The notes under the pieces are model-generated. The model had not been told where the DNA came from, ran no database searches, and was given only the letters and a program-made list of their open reading frames with translations. The position numbers were made by a program, and so were the translations under genes. This document shows positions 1 through 5,072 of a DNA stretch of 5,072 nt, piece after piece. How positions within the stretch are numbered: position 1 is the stretch's first letter; each line of letters starts with the position of its first letter. This DNA comes from Syntrophales bacterium (GTDB lineage Bacteria > Desulfobacterota > Syntrophia > Syntrophales > UBA2251): contig JALNWL010000183.1 of the NCBI GenBank assembly GCA_023230905.1, positions 1 to 5,072 on the forward strand, in the 5' to 3' direction.

Positions 1-57
1 GAGGAGGCCTGGGCGAAGAACCGGCGGGACCAGTTCCTGGTTGAGCTTCCCCGTTAA
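1..57 (+). CDS. pal: Peptidoglycan-associated lipoprotein Pal, C-terminal end (partial)
   Basis: Frame 1 is open from the window edge to a TAA at 55-57 and encodes 18 residues, EEAWAKNRRDQFLVELPR. The W-A-K-N-R-R motif is typical of the very end of the OmpA/Pal peptidoglycan-binding domain, where the conserved NRR lies on the last helix. Pal is an outer-membrane lipoprotein that binds diaminopimelate in the murein and TolB in the periplasm, and it tethers the outer membrane during constriction. The identification rests on this short tail plus the cpoB-like gene starting 19 nt downstream, which is the usual tol-pal order. Another OmpA-family protein cannot be excluded from 18 residues alone, but that neighbour makes Pal by far the likeliest. 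Confidence 0.8.
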   Translation, partial: EEAWAKNRRDQFLVELPR

Positions 58-63
58 GCGCGT

Positions 64-68
64 GAGGG
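64..68 (+). promoter_or_regulatory. Ribosome binding site for cpoB (GTG start)
   Basis: GAGGG lies 8 nt upstream of the GTG at 77-79. The codon immediately before that GTG, in the same frame, is TAA (74-76), so translation cannot begin any earlier. This supports a GTG start and a full signal peptide. Confidence 0.6.
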
Positions 69-76
69 CGTTTTAA

Positions 77-952
77 GTGAGAAAACCGTTATCTCTCGTT
101 TCGCTGGCGGTCTTTTTGATCCTGGTGGGCTGCGCCAGCCAGCAGGATCTGAAGCGCGTTCGTGGCGAACTCGATCAGAGAATCACCGCCGTGGATCAGA
201 GGGCGGCGCGCCTTGAGCAGCAAGACCTGGAGCGCCAGGAGGCGATGGCCGCCCTCATGCCGGAGGTCGGCAAGAACCGGGAGGACATCGCGGCCGTCCG
301 TAAGGCTCAGGCCTCCCAGGGGGCGGACATGACGGAGTTGCGGGATCAGGTACAGCAACTCCGGGGAACGGTAGAGGGGCTCCAGAAGGAGGCGGCCGTC
401 CTTTCCGGCCGGGCCGGCCGAAAGGACGAAGAGGTGAAGGACCTCCGTGAGCGGCTGGACGCCGCGGCGTTCAAGGTGAATTTCATCGAGAACTACCTCG
501 GCATCGGCAAGAAGGAAGTCCGGTCGGAGAACGGCGATAAGTCCGGAAAGTCCGTGCGCGAGAGCCTCAAGGGTAAGACGGACAAGGATTCCGCGTATGC
601 CATGGCCTACGAAACCTTCAAGGAGGGCCGTTACGAAAAGGCACGGGAGGAGTTCCAGAACTTTCTCAAGGCCCATCCCGCGACGGAGTATTCGGACAAC
701 GCCCAGTTCTGGATCGGTGAGTGCTATTATCTGGAACGAAAATACGAAAAGGCCATTCTGGAATACGAAAAGGTGGTCAAGGGGTATCCCGAGGGTGACC
801 GGGCGCCCCATGCCCTTCTGAAACAGGGACTCTGCTTCCAGAGCCTGGGGGACCATTCATCCGCTCGTCTCATCCTGCAACAGGTCATCCGGGCGTATCC
901 CAACACGAGTTCGGCCCGGATCGCCCGGGCGAAGCTCATGGAGATCAAATAA
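77..952 (+). CDS. cpoB: Tol-Pal system TPR lipoprotein CpoB (YbgF)
   Basis: A periplasmic cell-division coordinator of 291 aa. In E. coli, CpoB links the Tol-Pal constriction machine to the PBP1B/LpoB peptidoglycan synthase. Visible here are a short basic N-terminus, a hydrophobic stretch (residues 5-17) and a lipobox LVGC with the cysteine at residue 19. A long heptad-like, charged coiled-coil region follows (about 22-137, broken near P62 and G111-G114), then a Lys/Ser/Gly-rich linker (about 144-170), then three TPR units (about 173-281) that reach nearly to the C-terminus. This coiled coil plus C-terminal TPR order is diagnostic of YbgF/CpoB. The residue after the cysteine is Ala, so outer-membrane sorting is expected under the E. 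coli +2 rule. E. coli CpoB is a soluble periplasmic protein; here it appears lipid-anchored. It follows pal by 19 nt, so the two are surely co-transcribed, and an intrinsic terminator follows 26 nt after the stop. Confidence 0.92.
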   Translation: MRKPLSLVSLAVFLILVGCASQQDLKRVRGELDQRITAVDQRAARLEQQDLERQEAMAALMPEVGKNREDIAAVRKAQASQGADMTELRDQVQQLRGTVEGLQKEAAVLSGRAGRKDEEVKDLRERLDAAAFKVNFIENYLGIGKKEVRSENGDKSGKSVRESLKGKTDKDSAYAMAYETFKEGRYEKAREEFQNFLKAHPATEYSDNAQFWIGECYYLERKYEKAILEYEKVVKGYPEGDRAPHALLKQGLCFQSLGDHSSARLILQQVIRAYPNTSSARIARAKLMEIK

Positions 953-978
953 GCGCAAGTCCCAGCCGCTGAGATCGC

Positions 979-1004
979 ACGGCCCCCTTGTGGGGCCGTT
1001 TTTC
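979..1004 (+). terminator. Intrinsic terminator of the tol-pal-cpoB operon
   Basis: An 8-bp perfect stem (ACGGCCCC, 979-986, with GGGGCCGT, 992-999) encloses a 5-nt loop (CTTGT). The T run 999-1003 follows directly, its first T also closing the stem. The stem lies 26 nt after the cpoB stop. Read on the minus strand the hairpin is not followed by a T run, so it should act on plus-strand transcripts only. Confidence 0.88.
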
Positions 1005-1050
1005 GTGGTGGCCGCAAAGCCGGCTCGACGGGCGTCGTCCCAGGGACCGC

Positions 1051-1065
1051 GCGCCGGGCCGGCGC
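1051..1065 (-). other. GC-rich hairpin just after the LolB-like stop codon
   Basis: GCGCCGGGCCGGCGC is a perfect inverted repeat around a single central G. It can form a stem of about 6 bp with a 3-nt loop. It begins one base after the minus-strand TGA (1069-1067). No T run follows on the minus strand, so it is not a canonical intrinsic terminator. It could stabilise the mRNA 3' end, assist Rho-dependent ending, or be a chance product of high GC. Confidence 0.35.
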
Positions 1066-1066
1066 C

Positions 1067-1906
1067 TCAGGGAGACCCCTCCGGAAGCCTTCGGGGCAGG
1101 GTTCCCGGCGGGATGGGGAGATCGAATCGCTCCGGGACGGTGTCCGGGGAAAGAACCGGGTCGGTGTAACGGACCGACATCTTGGTCGCGGGCGGGCCGG
1201 GGGCGGTGAAACGGATCCGCATCGGCCAGGGACGTCCGGAAAGGAGGCGGTAATCCTCGAACCGGACCGTGTAGAGCTCCTTGCCGTCCTCAGCGAAACG
1301 GGTGCAGCGCTGCACGTGGTGGGATGCCGGGTCGGTCCACAGGGTCAGGCGTTTCCCGTATGGATCGAACAGATCGAGACGACCAGCGTCCGTGTCCGCC
1401 TCCGGGACCGTCCGCACGGAGGTGATGCCTTCACCCGGTGGACAGCTCCCCCGCAGGAGTGCGATCAGCTCCCCGCCGGACAGGCCGATCGGCAAGAAGG
1501 AGGACAGATTTTCCCGGTTCGGTGCGCCCGTCCAGTAGGCCTTTTCCCCCGGGACCGAGATCTGCAGACGGCTTCCCGCCAAGGTCATGAAGAAGTCGGG
1601 CGGTCCCAGGAGGGGAAGGTGCTCGATGCGCAAGGCGTCGGGCCACTTCATGAGGATCGCGGCCTTCAGGGGATAAGCGCCCCGGTCTCCGGAGAGTTCG
1701 ATGCGGGTCAGGGCCTGAAAGGTGCCGTCGAAGCGGTCGGCCGAGGCGAGCGCCGCCAGGGTGTGTTCGGGGATGGTCCCGACCGGGGTCGGCCGGAGGG
1801 CGCCGGTCGGCGGCCTGCATCCCGCGATGCCCAGCATCAGGACAACGAGCAGGAGGAGGGCGGTTTTGTTGAGCGGGGCAGGGCTTTGGGGAACGGTAGT
1901 GTGCAT
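1067..1906 (-). CDS. LolB-like (DUF4292-like) outer-membrane lipoprotein
   Basis: A 279-aa lipoprotein. A hydrophobic signal segment (about residues 16-28) ends in the lipobox IAGC with Cys30; the next residue is Arg, so there is no inner-membrane retention signal under the +2 rule. The mature part of 250 residues alternates short beta-like segments. A central block at about 92-119 contains LRIEHLPLLG, then PDFFM and a GSRLQISVPGEKAYWTG-type stretch, which matches the LolA/LolB-like fold of deltaproteobacterial DUF4292-type lipoproteins. LolB receives lipoproteins from LolA and inserts them into the outer membrane; that function is inferred here, since I cannot align it. The ATG is 9 nt after the TAA of the TPR gene with no good Shine-Dalgarno sequence (only a purine stretch overlapping the upstream gene end), which suggests translational coupling. 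In pseudomonads lolB also lies beside a TPR lipoprotein gene. The usual next gene, ispE, is absent here because cpoB follows in convergent orientation. Confidence 0.72.
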   Translation of the reverse strand: MHTTVPQSPAPLNKTALLLLVVLMLGIAGCRPPTGALRPTPVGTIPEHTLAALASADRFDGTFQALTRIELSGDRGAYPLKAAILMKWPDALRIEHLPLLGPPDFFMTLAGSRLQISVPGEKAYWTGAPNRENLSSFLPIGLSGGELIALLRGSCPPGEGITSVRTVPEADTDAGRLDLFDPYGKRLTLWTDPASHHVQRCTRFAEDGKELYTVRFEDYRLLSGRPWPMRIRFTAPGPPATKMSVRYTDPVLSPDTVPERFDLPIPPGTLPRRLPEGSP

Positions 1907-1915
1907 GCGTGAAGA

Positions 1916-3640
1916 TTATTTTCTCTTTTGCAGATCCTGGAGCTTCTTCTTCAGGGACGCGCTTTCCGGGGTCAGTTCGAGCGCCCGGGCGTAGGCTTCC
2001 GAGGCCTCCCGGGAACGCCCCGCCTTGGCGTATGCGTCGCCCAGATGCTCGGCGATGGTGGCATCTCCGGGCAGGAGCCCGGAGGCCTCCTTCAGATATT
2101 TGACGGCCAGGTCCAGCTTGTTCTGACGGAAATAGAGCCACCCCAGACTGTCGATGATGAAGCCGCTCCCCGGAGAGATCTTAAGTGCCCGGCGGATCAT
2201 GCGTTCCGCCTCCTTGAGATGGATGCCCCGGTCGGCGTAGCTGTAACCGATGAAGTTGAGGGCTTCGGCATGGTTCGGATCGATTTTGAGAACCTGTTCC
2301 ATGGCCTGGATGGCCGCTTCGAAGCGGTTCGTCTTTTCGTACAGAACGCCGCGGCGGTAATGGAGATCCGTGCTTTCCGGAGAGAACCGGAGCCCCTCCG
2401 CCAGGCAGTCCTCCGCCGCCTGGAGGTTCTTCTGCTCCTCGTGGAGCTGTGACAGGTACAGGTATAGGGAGGGAAGCGCGACGTTCAGGGTCAGGGCTTC
2501 CCGAATGGAGGCGACGGCCGCGTCCGGTTGCCCCTGCCGGTTCAGGATCATGCCGATCCGGATGCGGGCGTTCCCGAAATAATCGGAGCTCACCGGCACT
2601 CGCCGGTATTCCTCCAGGGCTTTGGGGAAGTCCGCCTTTTCTTCGTAGGCGGAGGCGAGCAGGTAGGTCAGCTTCGCGTCTTCGGGGCGCTCCAGAAGCA
2701 GCGCCAGGAGCTGTTCGATGGCCTGATCGGGCCGGCCCTTTTCCAGATAGACGATCCCTAGGGCCAGGCGGGCCTCCTGGTGCGAACGGTCTTGGCTGAG
2801 GATTGTCGCGAAGGCCTGCTCCGCCTCTCCGAAGTTCTGCTCACGCAGATAAAGCTGTCCCAGTCGCAGCCGCACCGTGATCCGGTTCGGATACGTCGCC
2901 AGAAAATCGCGATAGAGTTGAATGGCGAGATCGGTGCGCCGCTGGCGTTCGTAAAGGCTGCCCAGATCCAGCAGAACCGCCTCCCACAGGGGTTTCAGGG
3001 CCAGCGTTTTTCTGAACCCCGCCTCCGCCTCCGTGAGAAGGCCCATGTCCTTCAGCACTCGGGCCAGGTAATAGTTGCCCATGGGGTGTTCGGGGTTGAT
3101 CTCGAGAAGCTTCCGGAAGTGTTCCGCCGCCTTGTCGTACCGATGACTGTCCGCATAGATCGTCCCCAGGTAGAGGTGCGCGGATTCGTTGACGGGATCG
3201 AGCTCGATGACCCGGCGATACCGGCGCAGGGCGTTCTTCGTGTCCTGGGCGTTCAGGTACAGGCCGCCGGAGAGGAGATGGACGTCGATGTCGTCGGGAT
3301 GGCGGAGGAGGGTTTTATCGCACAGGGCGATCGCTTTGGCGGGATTTCCCTTCTCCAGATAAAGAGGGGCCAGTTCGAGGGTGATGGCGGGGGCGTAGGG
3401 ATCGTATCCCATGGCCGTCTCCAGTTCCCGGATGGCCTCATCGGTCTTCCCGTCCAGGGCCAGGAAAATGCCGACCGAATAGTGGTAGGCCGCCTCCCGC
3501 GAGGCCTTGTCCTCGGACGGTTCCGCGACCGGCGGCGCCGGCGGCGTCAGGGGGGCGCACCCGCTGAACGCGCCCAACAGCAAGAGGATCAGTAGGCCTT
3601 TTCTCAGAAGATCAAAATTCATTCGGGCCGGTTTTCTCAT
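1916..3640 (-). CDS. TPR-array lipoprotein, candidate LbcA-type adaptor of CtpA
   Basis: A 574-aa protein with signal segment L15-A24 and a lipobox-like FSGC (Cys28). Phe at -3 is unusual but tolerated; the next residue is Ala, so outer-membrane sorting is predicted. A Pro-rich spacer (about 30-41) is followed by about 15 consecutive 34-residue TPR units from about residue 50 to 565, leaving almost no non-TPR sequence. The units show the W/L-L-G-x-x-Y...A...F...P pattern. The last three (the NFIGYSYADRG and DSLGWLYFRQ regions) are the best conserved and are typical of bacterial TPR lipoproteins such as P. aeruginosa LbcA, which I recall as having nearly the same length. LbcA binds CtpA and presents peptidoglycan hydrolases to it. 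Support is architecture plus context: it lies between yibQ, after ctpA, and a LolB-like gene. The start ATG overlaps the upstream stop as ATGA. A second Met at residue 7 (3622-3620) also keeps the signal peptide but lacks a Shine-Dalgarno sequence. The TPR-lipoprotein assignment is firm; the LbcA role is inferred. Confidence 0.88.
   Translation of the reverse strand: MRKPARMNFDLLRKGLLILLLLGAFSGCAPLTPPAPPVAEPSEDKASREAAYHYSVGIFLALDGKTDEAIRELETAMGYDPYAPAITLELAPLYLEKGNPAKAIALCDKTLLRHPDDIDVHLLSGGLYLNAQDTKNALRRYRRVIELDPVNESAHLYLGTIYADSHRYDKAAEHFRKLLEINPEHPMGNYYLARVLKDMGLLTEAEAGFRKTLALKPLWEAVLLDLGSLYERQRRTDLAIQLYRDFLATYPNRITVRLRLGQLYLREQNFGEAEQAFATILSQDRSHQEARLALGIVYLEKGRPDQAIEQLLALLLERPEDAKLTYLLASAYEEKADFPKALEEYRRVPVSSDYFGNARIRIGMILNRQGQPDAAVASIREALTLNVALPSLYLYLSQLHEEQKNLQAAEDCLAEGLRFSPESTDLHYRRGVLYEKTNRFEAAIQAMEQVLKIDPNHAEALNFIGYSYADRGIHLKEAERMIRRALKISPGSGFIIDSLGWLYFRQNKLDLAVKYLKEASGLLPGDATIAEHLGDAYAKAGRSREASEAYARALELTPESASLKKKLQDLQKRK
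3637..3640 (-). other. ATGA stop/start overlap (translational coupling)
   Basis: The yibQ-like gene ends with TGA (3639-3637) inside the ATG (3640-3638) of the TPR lipoprotein gene. A purine-rich GGAGGGGGAG lies about 11 nt upstream of that ATG, inside the yibQ-like coding end, so both reinitiation and direct ribosome binding are possible. The overlap indicates matched production of the two proteins. Confidence 0.75.
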
Positions 3641-4554
3641 CGGCGGAGGGGCTCCCCCTCCAGGAGCAGGGAGGAAAGATGGACGGTTTCCGTCCCCTCC
3701 ACCTTGAGAAAGGTCAGGGCTTCCCGCAGGGCGGCAAGGGTTTCCGGGTAGGGATGACCGATCATCACCAGAACGTTTCGGGCGCCGGGCGGGCCCTTCC
3801 GTACGGCCTGCTTGAGGATGTCGAGCGTAGCGCCCGCATCGCGGCCGTTGTCGAGAAAGATGTCCCGGGCGGCGAATGGGACCCCCGCAAGAACGGCCAA
3901 GGCCTCCACGCGGGAATTGGCCGTCGTCCGGCTGTCCACGAAGTACAGGTTTCGCTTTCCGATGACCGCCAGCGCCGCGGACACCTTCCCCTCTTCCGCC
4001 ATGAAGGCGGAACCCATGTGGTTGTTGACGCCCCGGATATGCGGGACGGCATCCAGGGCGCGCTCCACGCGGCGGGCGATTTCCGCATCGTTCAACGCCA
4101 CTAGAAGTGCGCCTTCCCCCGGATCCTCCCCGGGGTAACCGCGGGGTTCCATGGGGAGGTGGAGGAGAACCTCCTGCCCGGCGTCGTGAATCATCTCCGC
4201 GGCCTCCCGGGAATGGCGTCTGTAGGGGAGGACGGCGAAGTTCAGGGGGATTCCCAGCCGGAGCAGCTCACGCAGGGGGCGCAGGTCATGACCGATATCG
4301 TCGATGAGGATGGCGACCTTCCAGGCCGGGGCCCGGGGGGATCGGGGACGTGCGTCCGGTGGGCGCCGCTCCGCATCCGGCGGAAGGAGGTCCACCGGGG
4401 AGCTCTTTCCCCTACCGGTAGGGGTTCCGTCCGGGGTCGGTAGCCGCATCGCCTCCCAGTGGCGCGTCAACGGGATGAACAAGGCCCCCGCCAGGAGGGC
4501 GAGAAAGAGAACCACGACCCACCCGGTGCGTTTTTTTTTCTTCTTTTTTCCCAT
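3637..4554 (-). CDS. yibQ: Divergent polysaccharide deacetylase (YibQ/DUF610 family)
   Basis: A 305-aa protein. The N-terminus is GKKKKKKRTG followed by one hydrophobic segment (about 12-28), so it is either a signal anchor or an uncleaved signal peptide facing the periplasm. A Pro/Arg-rich linker (about 37-77) leads to the catalytic-like domain (about 78-300). Family hallmarks in order are ILIDDIG (D85, D86), NFAVLPY (105-111), HLPMEP (H132, E136), GVNNHMGS (H179), YFVDSRT (D207), RDIFLDN (R230, D231, D235) and IGHPYPET (H267). This is the divergent polysaccharide deacetylase family PF04748, related to NodB-type enzymes; its substrate is not established. The usual neighbours are an EnvC-like M23 protein and CtpA, and ctpA ends 34 nt upstream here. 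The start is fixed by the poly-Lys N-terminus, with a weak AGGA 4 nt before the ATG and no ATG, GTG or TTG codon in frame in the 45 nt before it. Family assignment is secure; enzymatic activity is not. Confidence 0.92.
   Translation of the reverse strand: MGKKKKKKRTGWVVVLFLALLAGALFIPLTRHWEAMRLPTPDGTPTGRGKSSPVDLLPPDAERRPPDARPRSPRAPAWKVAILIDDIGHDLRPLRELLRLGIPLNFAVLPYRRHSREAAEMIHDAGQEVLLHLPMEPRGYPGEDPGEGALLVALNDAEIARRVERALDAVPHIRGVNNHMGSAFMAEEGKVSAALAVIGKRNLYFVDSRTTANSRVEALAVLAGVPFAARDIFLDNGRDAGATLDILKQAVRKGPPGARNVLVMIGHPYPETLAALREALTFLKVEGTETVHLSSLLLEGEPLRR
4409..4424. repeat. Perfect 16-bp palindrome inside the yibQ linker
   Basis: CCCCTACCGGTAGGGG is identical to its own reverse complement, and the flanking bases (T/T) break the symmetry. 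It lies in codons for about residues 44-49 of the YibQ-like protein, in the low-complexity Pro/Arg linker. It could fold in mRNA or be chance. Confidence 0.5.
4531..4539 (-). other. Run of nine A (coding strand) in the poly-Lys N-terminus of yibQ
   Basis: Lys codons 6-8 are all AAA and form an uninterrupted A9 on the coding strand. A second run of six A, 4549-4544, lies just upstream, separated by AAG codons. Such runs are known sites of RNA-polymerase slippage and of replication or sequencing indels, and this one stands out in a GC-rich gene. Confidence 0.6.
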
Positions 4555-4588
4555 GGATTCCTGAGGGGCGCCAACCTTCGGGCCGTCC

Positions 4589-5072
4589 TCAACTCCGCAT
4601 GTTTTTCCTGAAGACGTCCCAGCTCTTCAGAATATCGATGGCCGCCTTGAGCTGATTGTCCAGGTCCGTTTCCTTGCGGAGCTCTTCCGCCGGCGGGCCG
4701 TTTTCCTTCTGGGGCCGGATATGGCCGCGGAGATCCCTCTCCCGCAACGGTTCATCCGCCTGATCGTTCTCCTCGGCGGGCCGGATGAATTTCACGATCA
4801 CGTCGGGCGCGATGCCCTCCGCCTGGATCGATCGGCCTTTGGGGGTATAGTACTTGGCCGTTGTGAGCTTCACGGCGGATCCGTCTTCCAGGGGGATGAC
4901 CGTCTGAACCGAACCTTTCCCGAAGGTCTGGGTGCCGAGAATCAGGGCGCGGCCGTTGTCCTGGAGGGCGCCGGAGACGATCTCCGCGGCGCTCGCCGTT
5001 CCCTCGTTGACGAGGATGATCATGGGACAGGCCGGCTCGTCGCCGTCGTCGTTGGCCATGGACTTGGTTTCC
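4589..5072 (-). CDS. ctpA: Carboxyl-terminal processing protease CtpA (S41), C-terminal part (partial)
   Basis: A periplasmic S41 serine protease cut by the right window edge. The frame is open from 5071 to the TGA at 4591-4589, giving 160 visible residues beginning ETKSMAND; the Met at 5059 is internal, not a start. The nucleophile Ser is in NEGTASAAEI (codon 4993-4991). The general-base Lys is in TFGKGSVQ (codon 4918-4916), 25 residues on, and the Gln four residues later (4906-4904) completes the Ser-Lys-Gln set, with the same spacing as I recall for CtpB (309/334/338). LTTAKYYTPKGRSIQAEGI is the CtpA strand-and-loop hallmark. A charged tail (about 65 residues) ends in a helical segment, DNQLKAAIDILKSW. 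All active-site residues present in this part are intact. The N-terminal helix, PDZ domain and first half of the protease domain lie outside the window. Bacterial CtpA proteins remove or degrade envelope proteins; in P. aeruginosa the targets are peptidoglycan hydrolases delivered by LbcA. Confidence 0.95.
   Translation of the reverse strand, partial: ETKSMANDDGDEPACPMIILVNEGTASAAEIVSGALQDNGRALILGTQTFGKGSVQTVIPLEDGSAVKLTTAKYYTPKGRSIQAEGIAPDVIVKFIRPAEENDQADEPLRERDLRGHIRPQKENGPPAEELRKETDLDNQLKAAIDILKSWDVFRKNMRS

Noticed and set aside
78..88. TGAGAAAACCG occurs at the cpoB start and again (minus strand, 3639-3629) at the TPR gene start
   Set aside because: It is only 11 nt and both encode the common Met-Arg-Lys-Pro start of a signal peptide; the following sequence differs, so coincidence is adequate.
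979..1004. Bidirectional terminator shared by both convergent units
   Set aside because: On the minus strand the stem is preceded, not followed, by the homopolymer run, so it lacks the U tract required in that direction.
1431..2141. 236-codon minus-strand frame spanning the end of the TPR gene and half of the LolB-like gene
   Set aside because: Rich in Arg/Pro/Gly with no fold-like pattern; both overlapping genes in the other frame have clear lipoboxes, repeats and family motifs.
2780..3595. 271-codon plus-strand open frame opposite the TPR gene, and others such as 1316-1912 (+) and 89-856 (-)
   Set aside because: They lie antisense to well-supported genes, show no recognisable domain or signal, and have compositions (Arg/Gly/Gln/Val-rich) expected from reading GC-rich coding DNA in the wrong frame.
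1916..3640. Possible DNA-level tandem repeat across the TPR array
   Set aside because: The units are alike only in protein pattern; the nucleotide sequence of successive units is too diverged for recent duplication.
4555..4588. Promoter between ctpA and the yibQ-like gene
   Set aside because: Only 34 nt, GC-rich, with no plausible -35/-10 pair; co-transcription is the simpler reading.

Overview
The window is GC-rich Gram-negative chromosomal DNA carrying cell-envelope housekeeping genes. A Tol-Pal operon, lipobox lipoproteins, a CtpA tail of the type seen in Geobacter/Syntrophus relatives, and a LolB-like (DUF4292-like) lipoprotein suggest a deltaproteobacterium (Desulfobacterota, perhaps Syntrophobacterales). 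That placement is from memory of family style, not from a search. I see no mobile elements, CRISPR, tRNA, rRNA or recent-transfer signatures.

Layout. On the plus strand, positions 1-952 hold the last 18 codons of pal and the complete cpoB (ybgF), closed by a clear intrinsic terminator (979-1004). The rest is one minus-strand cluster read from right to left: the C-terminal part of the S41 protease CtpA (cut by the window edge), a YibQ-type divergent polysaccharide deacetylase (DUF610), a lipoprotein made of about 15 TPR units, and a LolB-like lipoprotein. Gaps are 34 nt, an ATGA overlap, and 9 nt, so these four genes are very probably one transcript. The two units converge in a 114-nt gap (953-1066). 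No promoter is visible; both units begin outside the window.

How the genes may work together. In Pseudomonas aeruginosa, CtpA is activated by the TPR outer-membrane lipoprotein LbcA and degrades peptidoglycan cross-link hydrolases. There ctpA lies beside envC-like and yibQ genes, while lbcA lies beside lolB and ispE at another locus. Here both halves sit in one cluster (ctpA - yibQ - TPR lipoprotein - LolB-like), so the TPR lipoprotein is a strong candidate LbcA-type adaptor for this CtpA. It lies next to cpoB, whose product links Tol-Pal to peptidoglycan synthesis, so the region reads as a control point for septal and envelope peptidoglycan remodelling. The genes are individually known families; the newest element is the combined neighbourhood and what it predicts.
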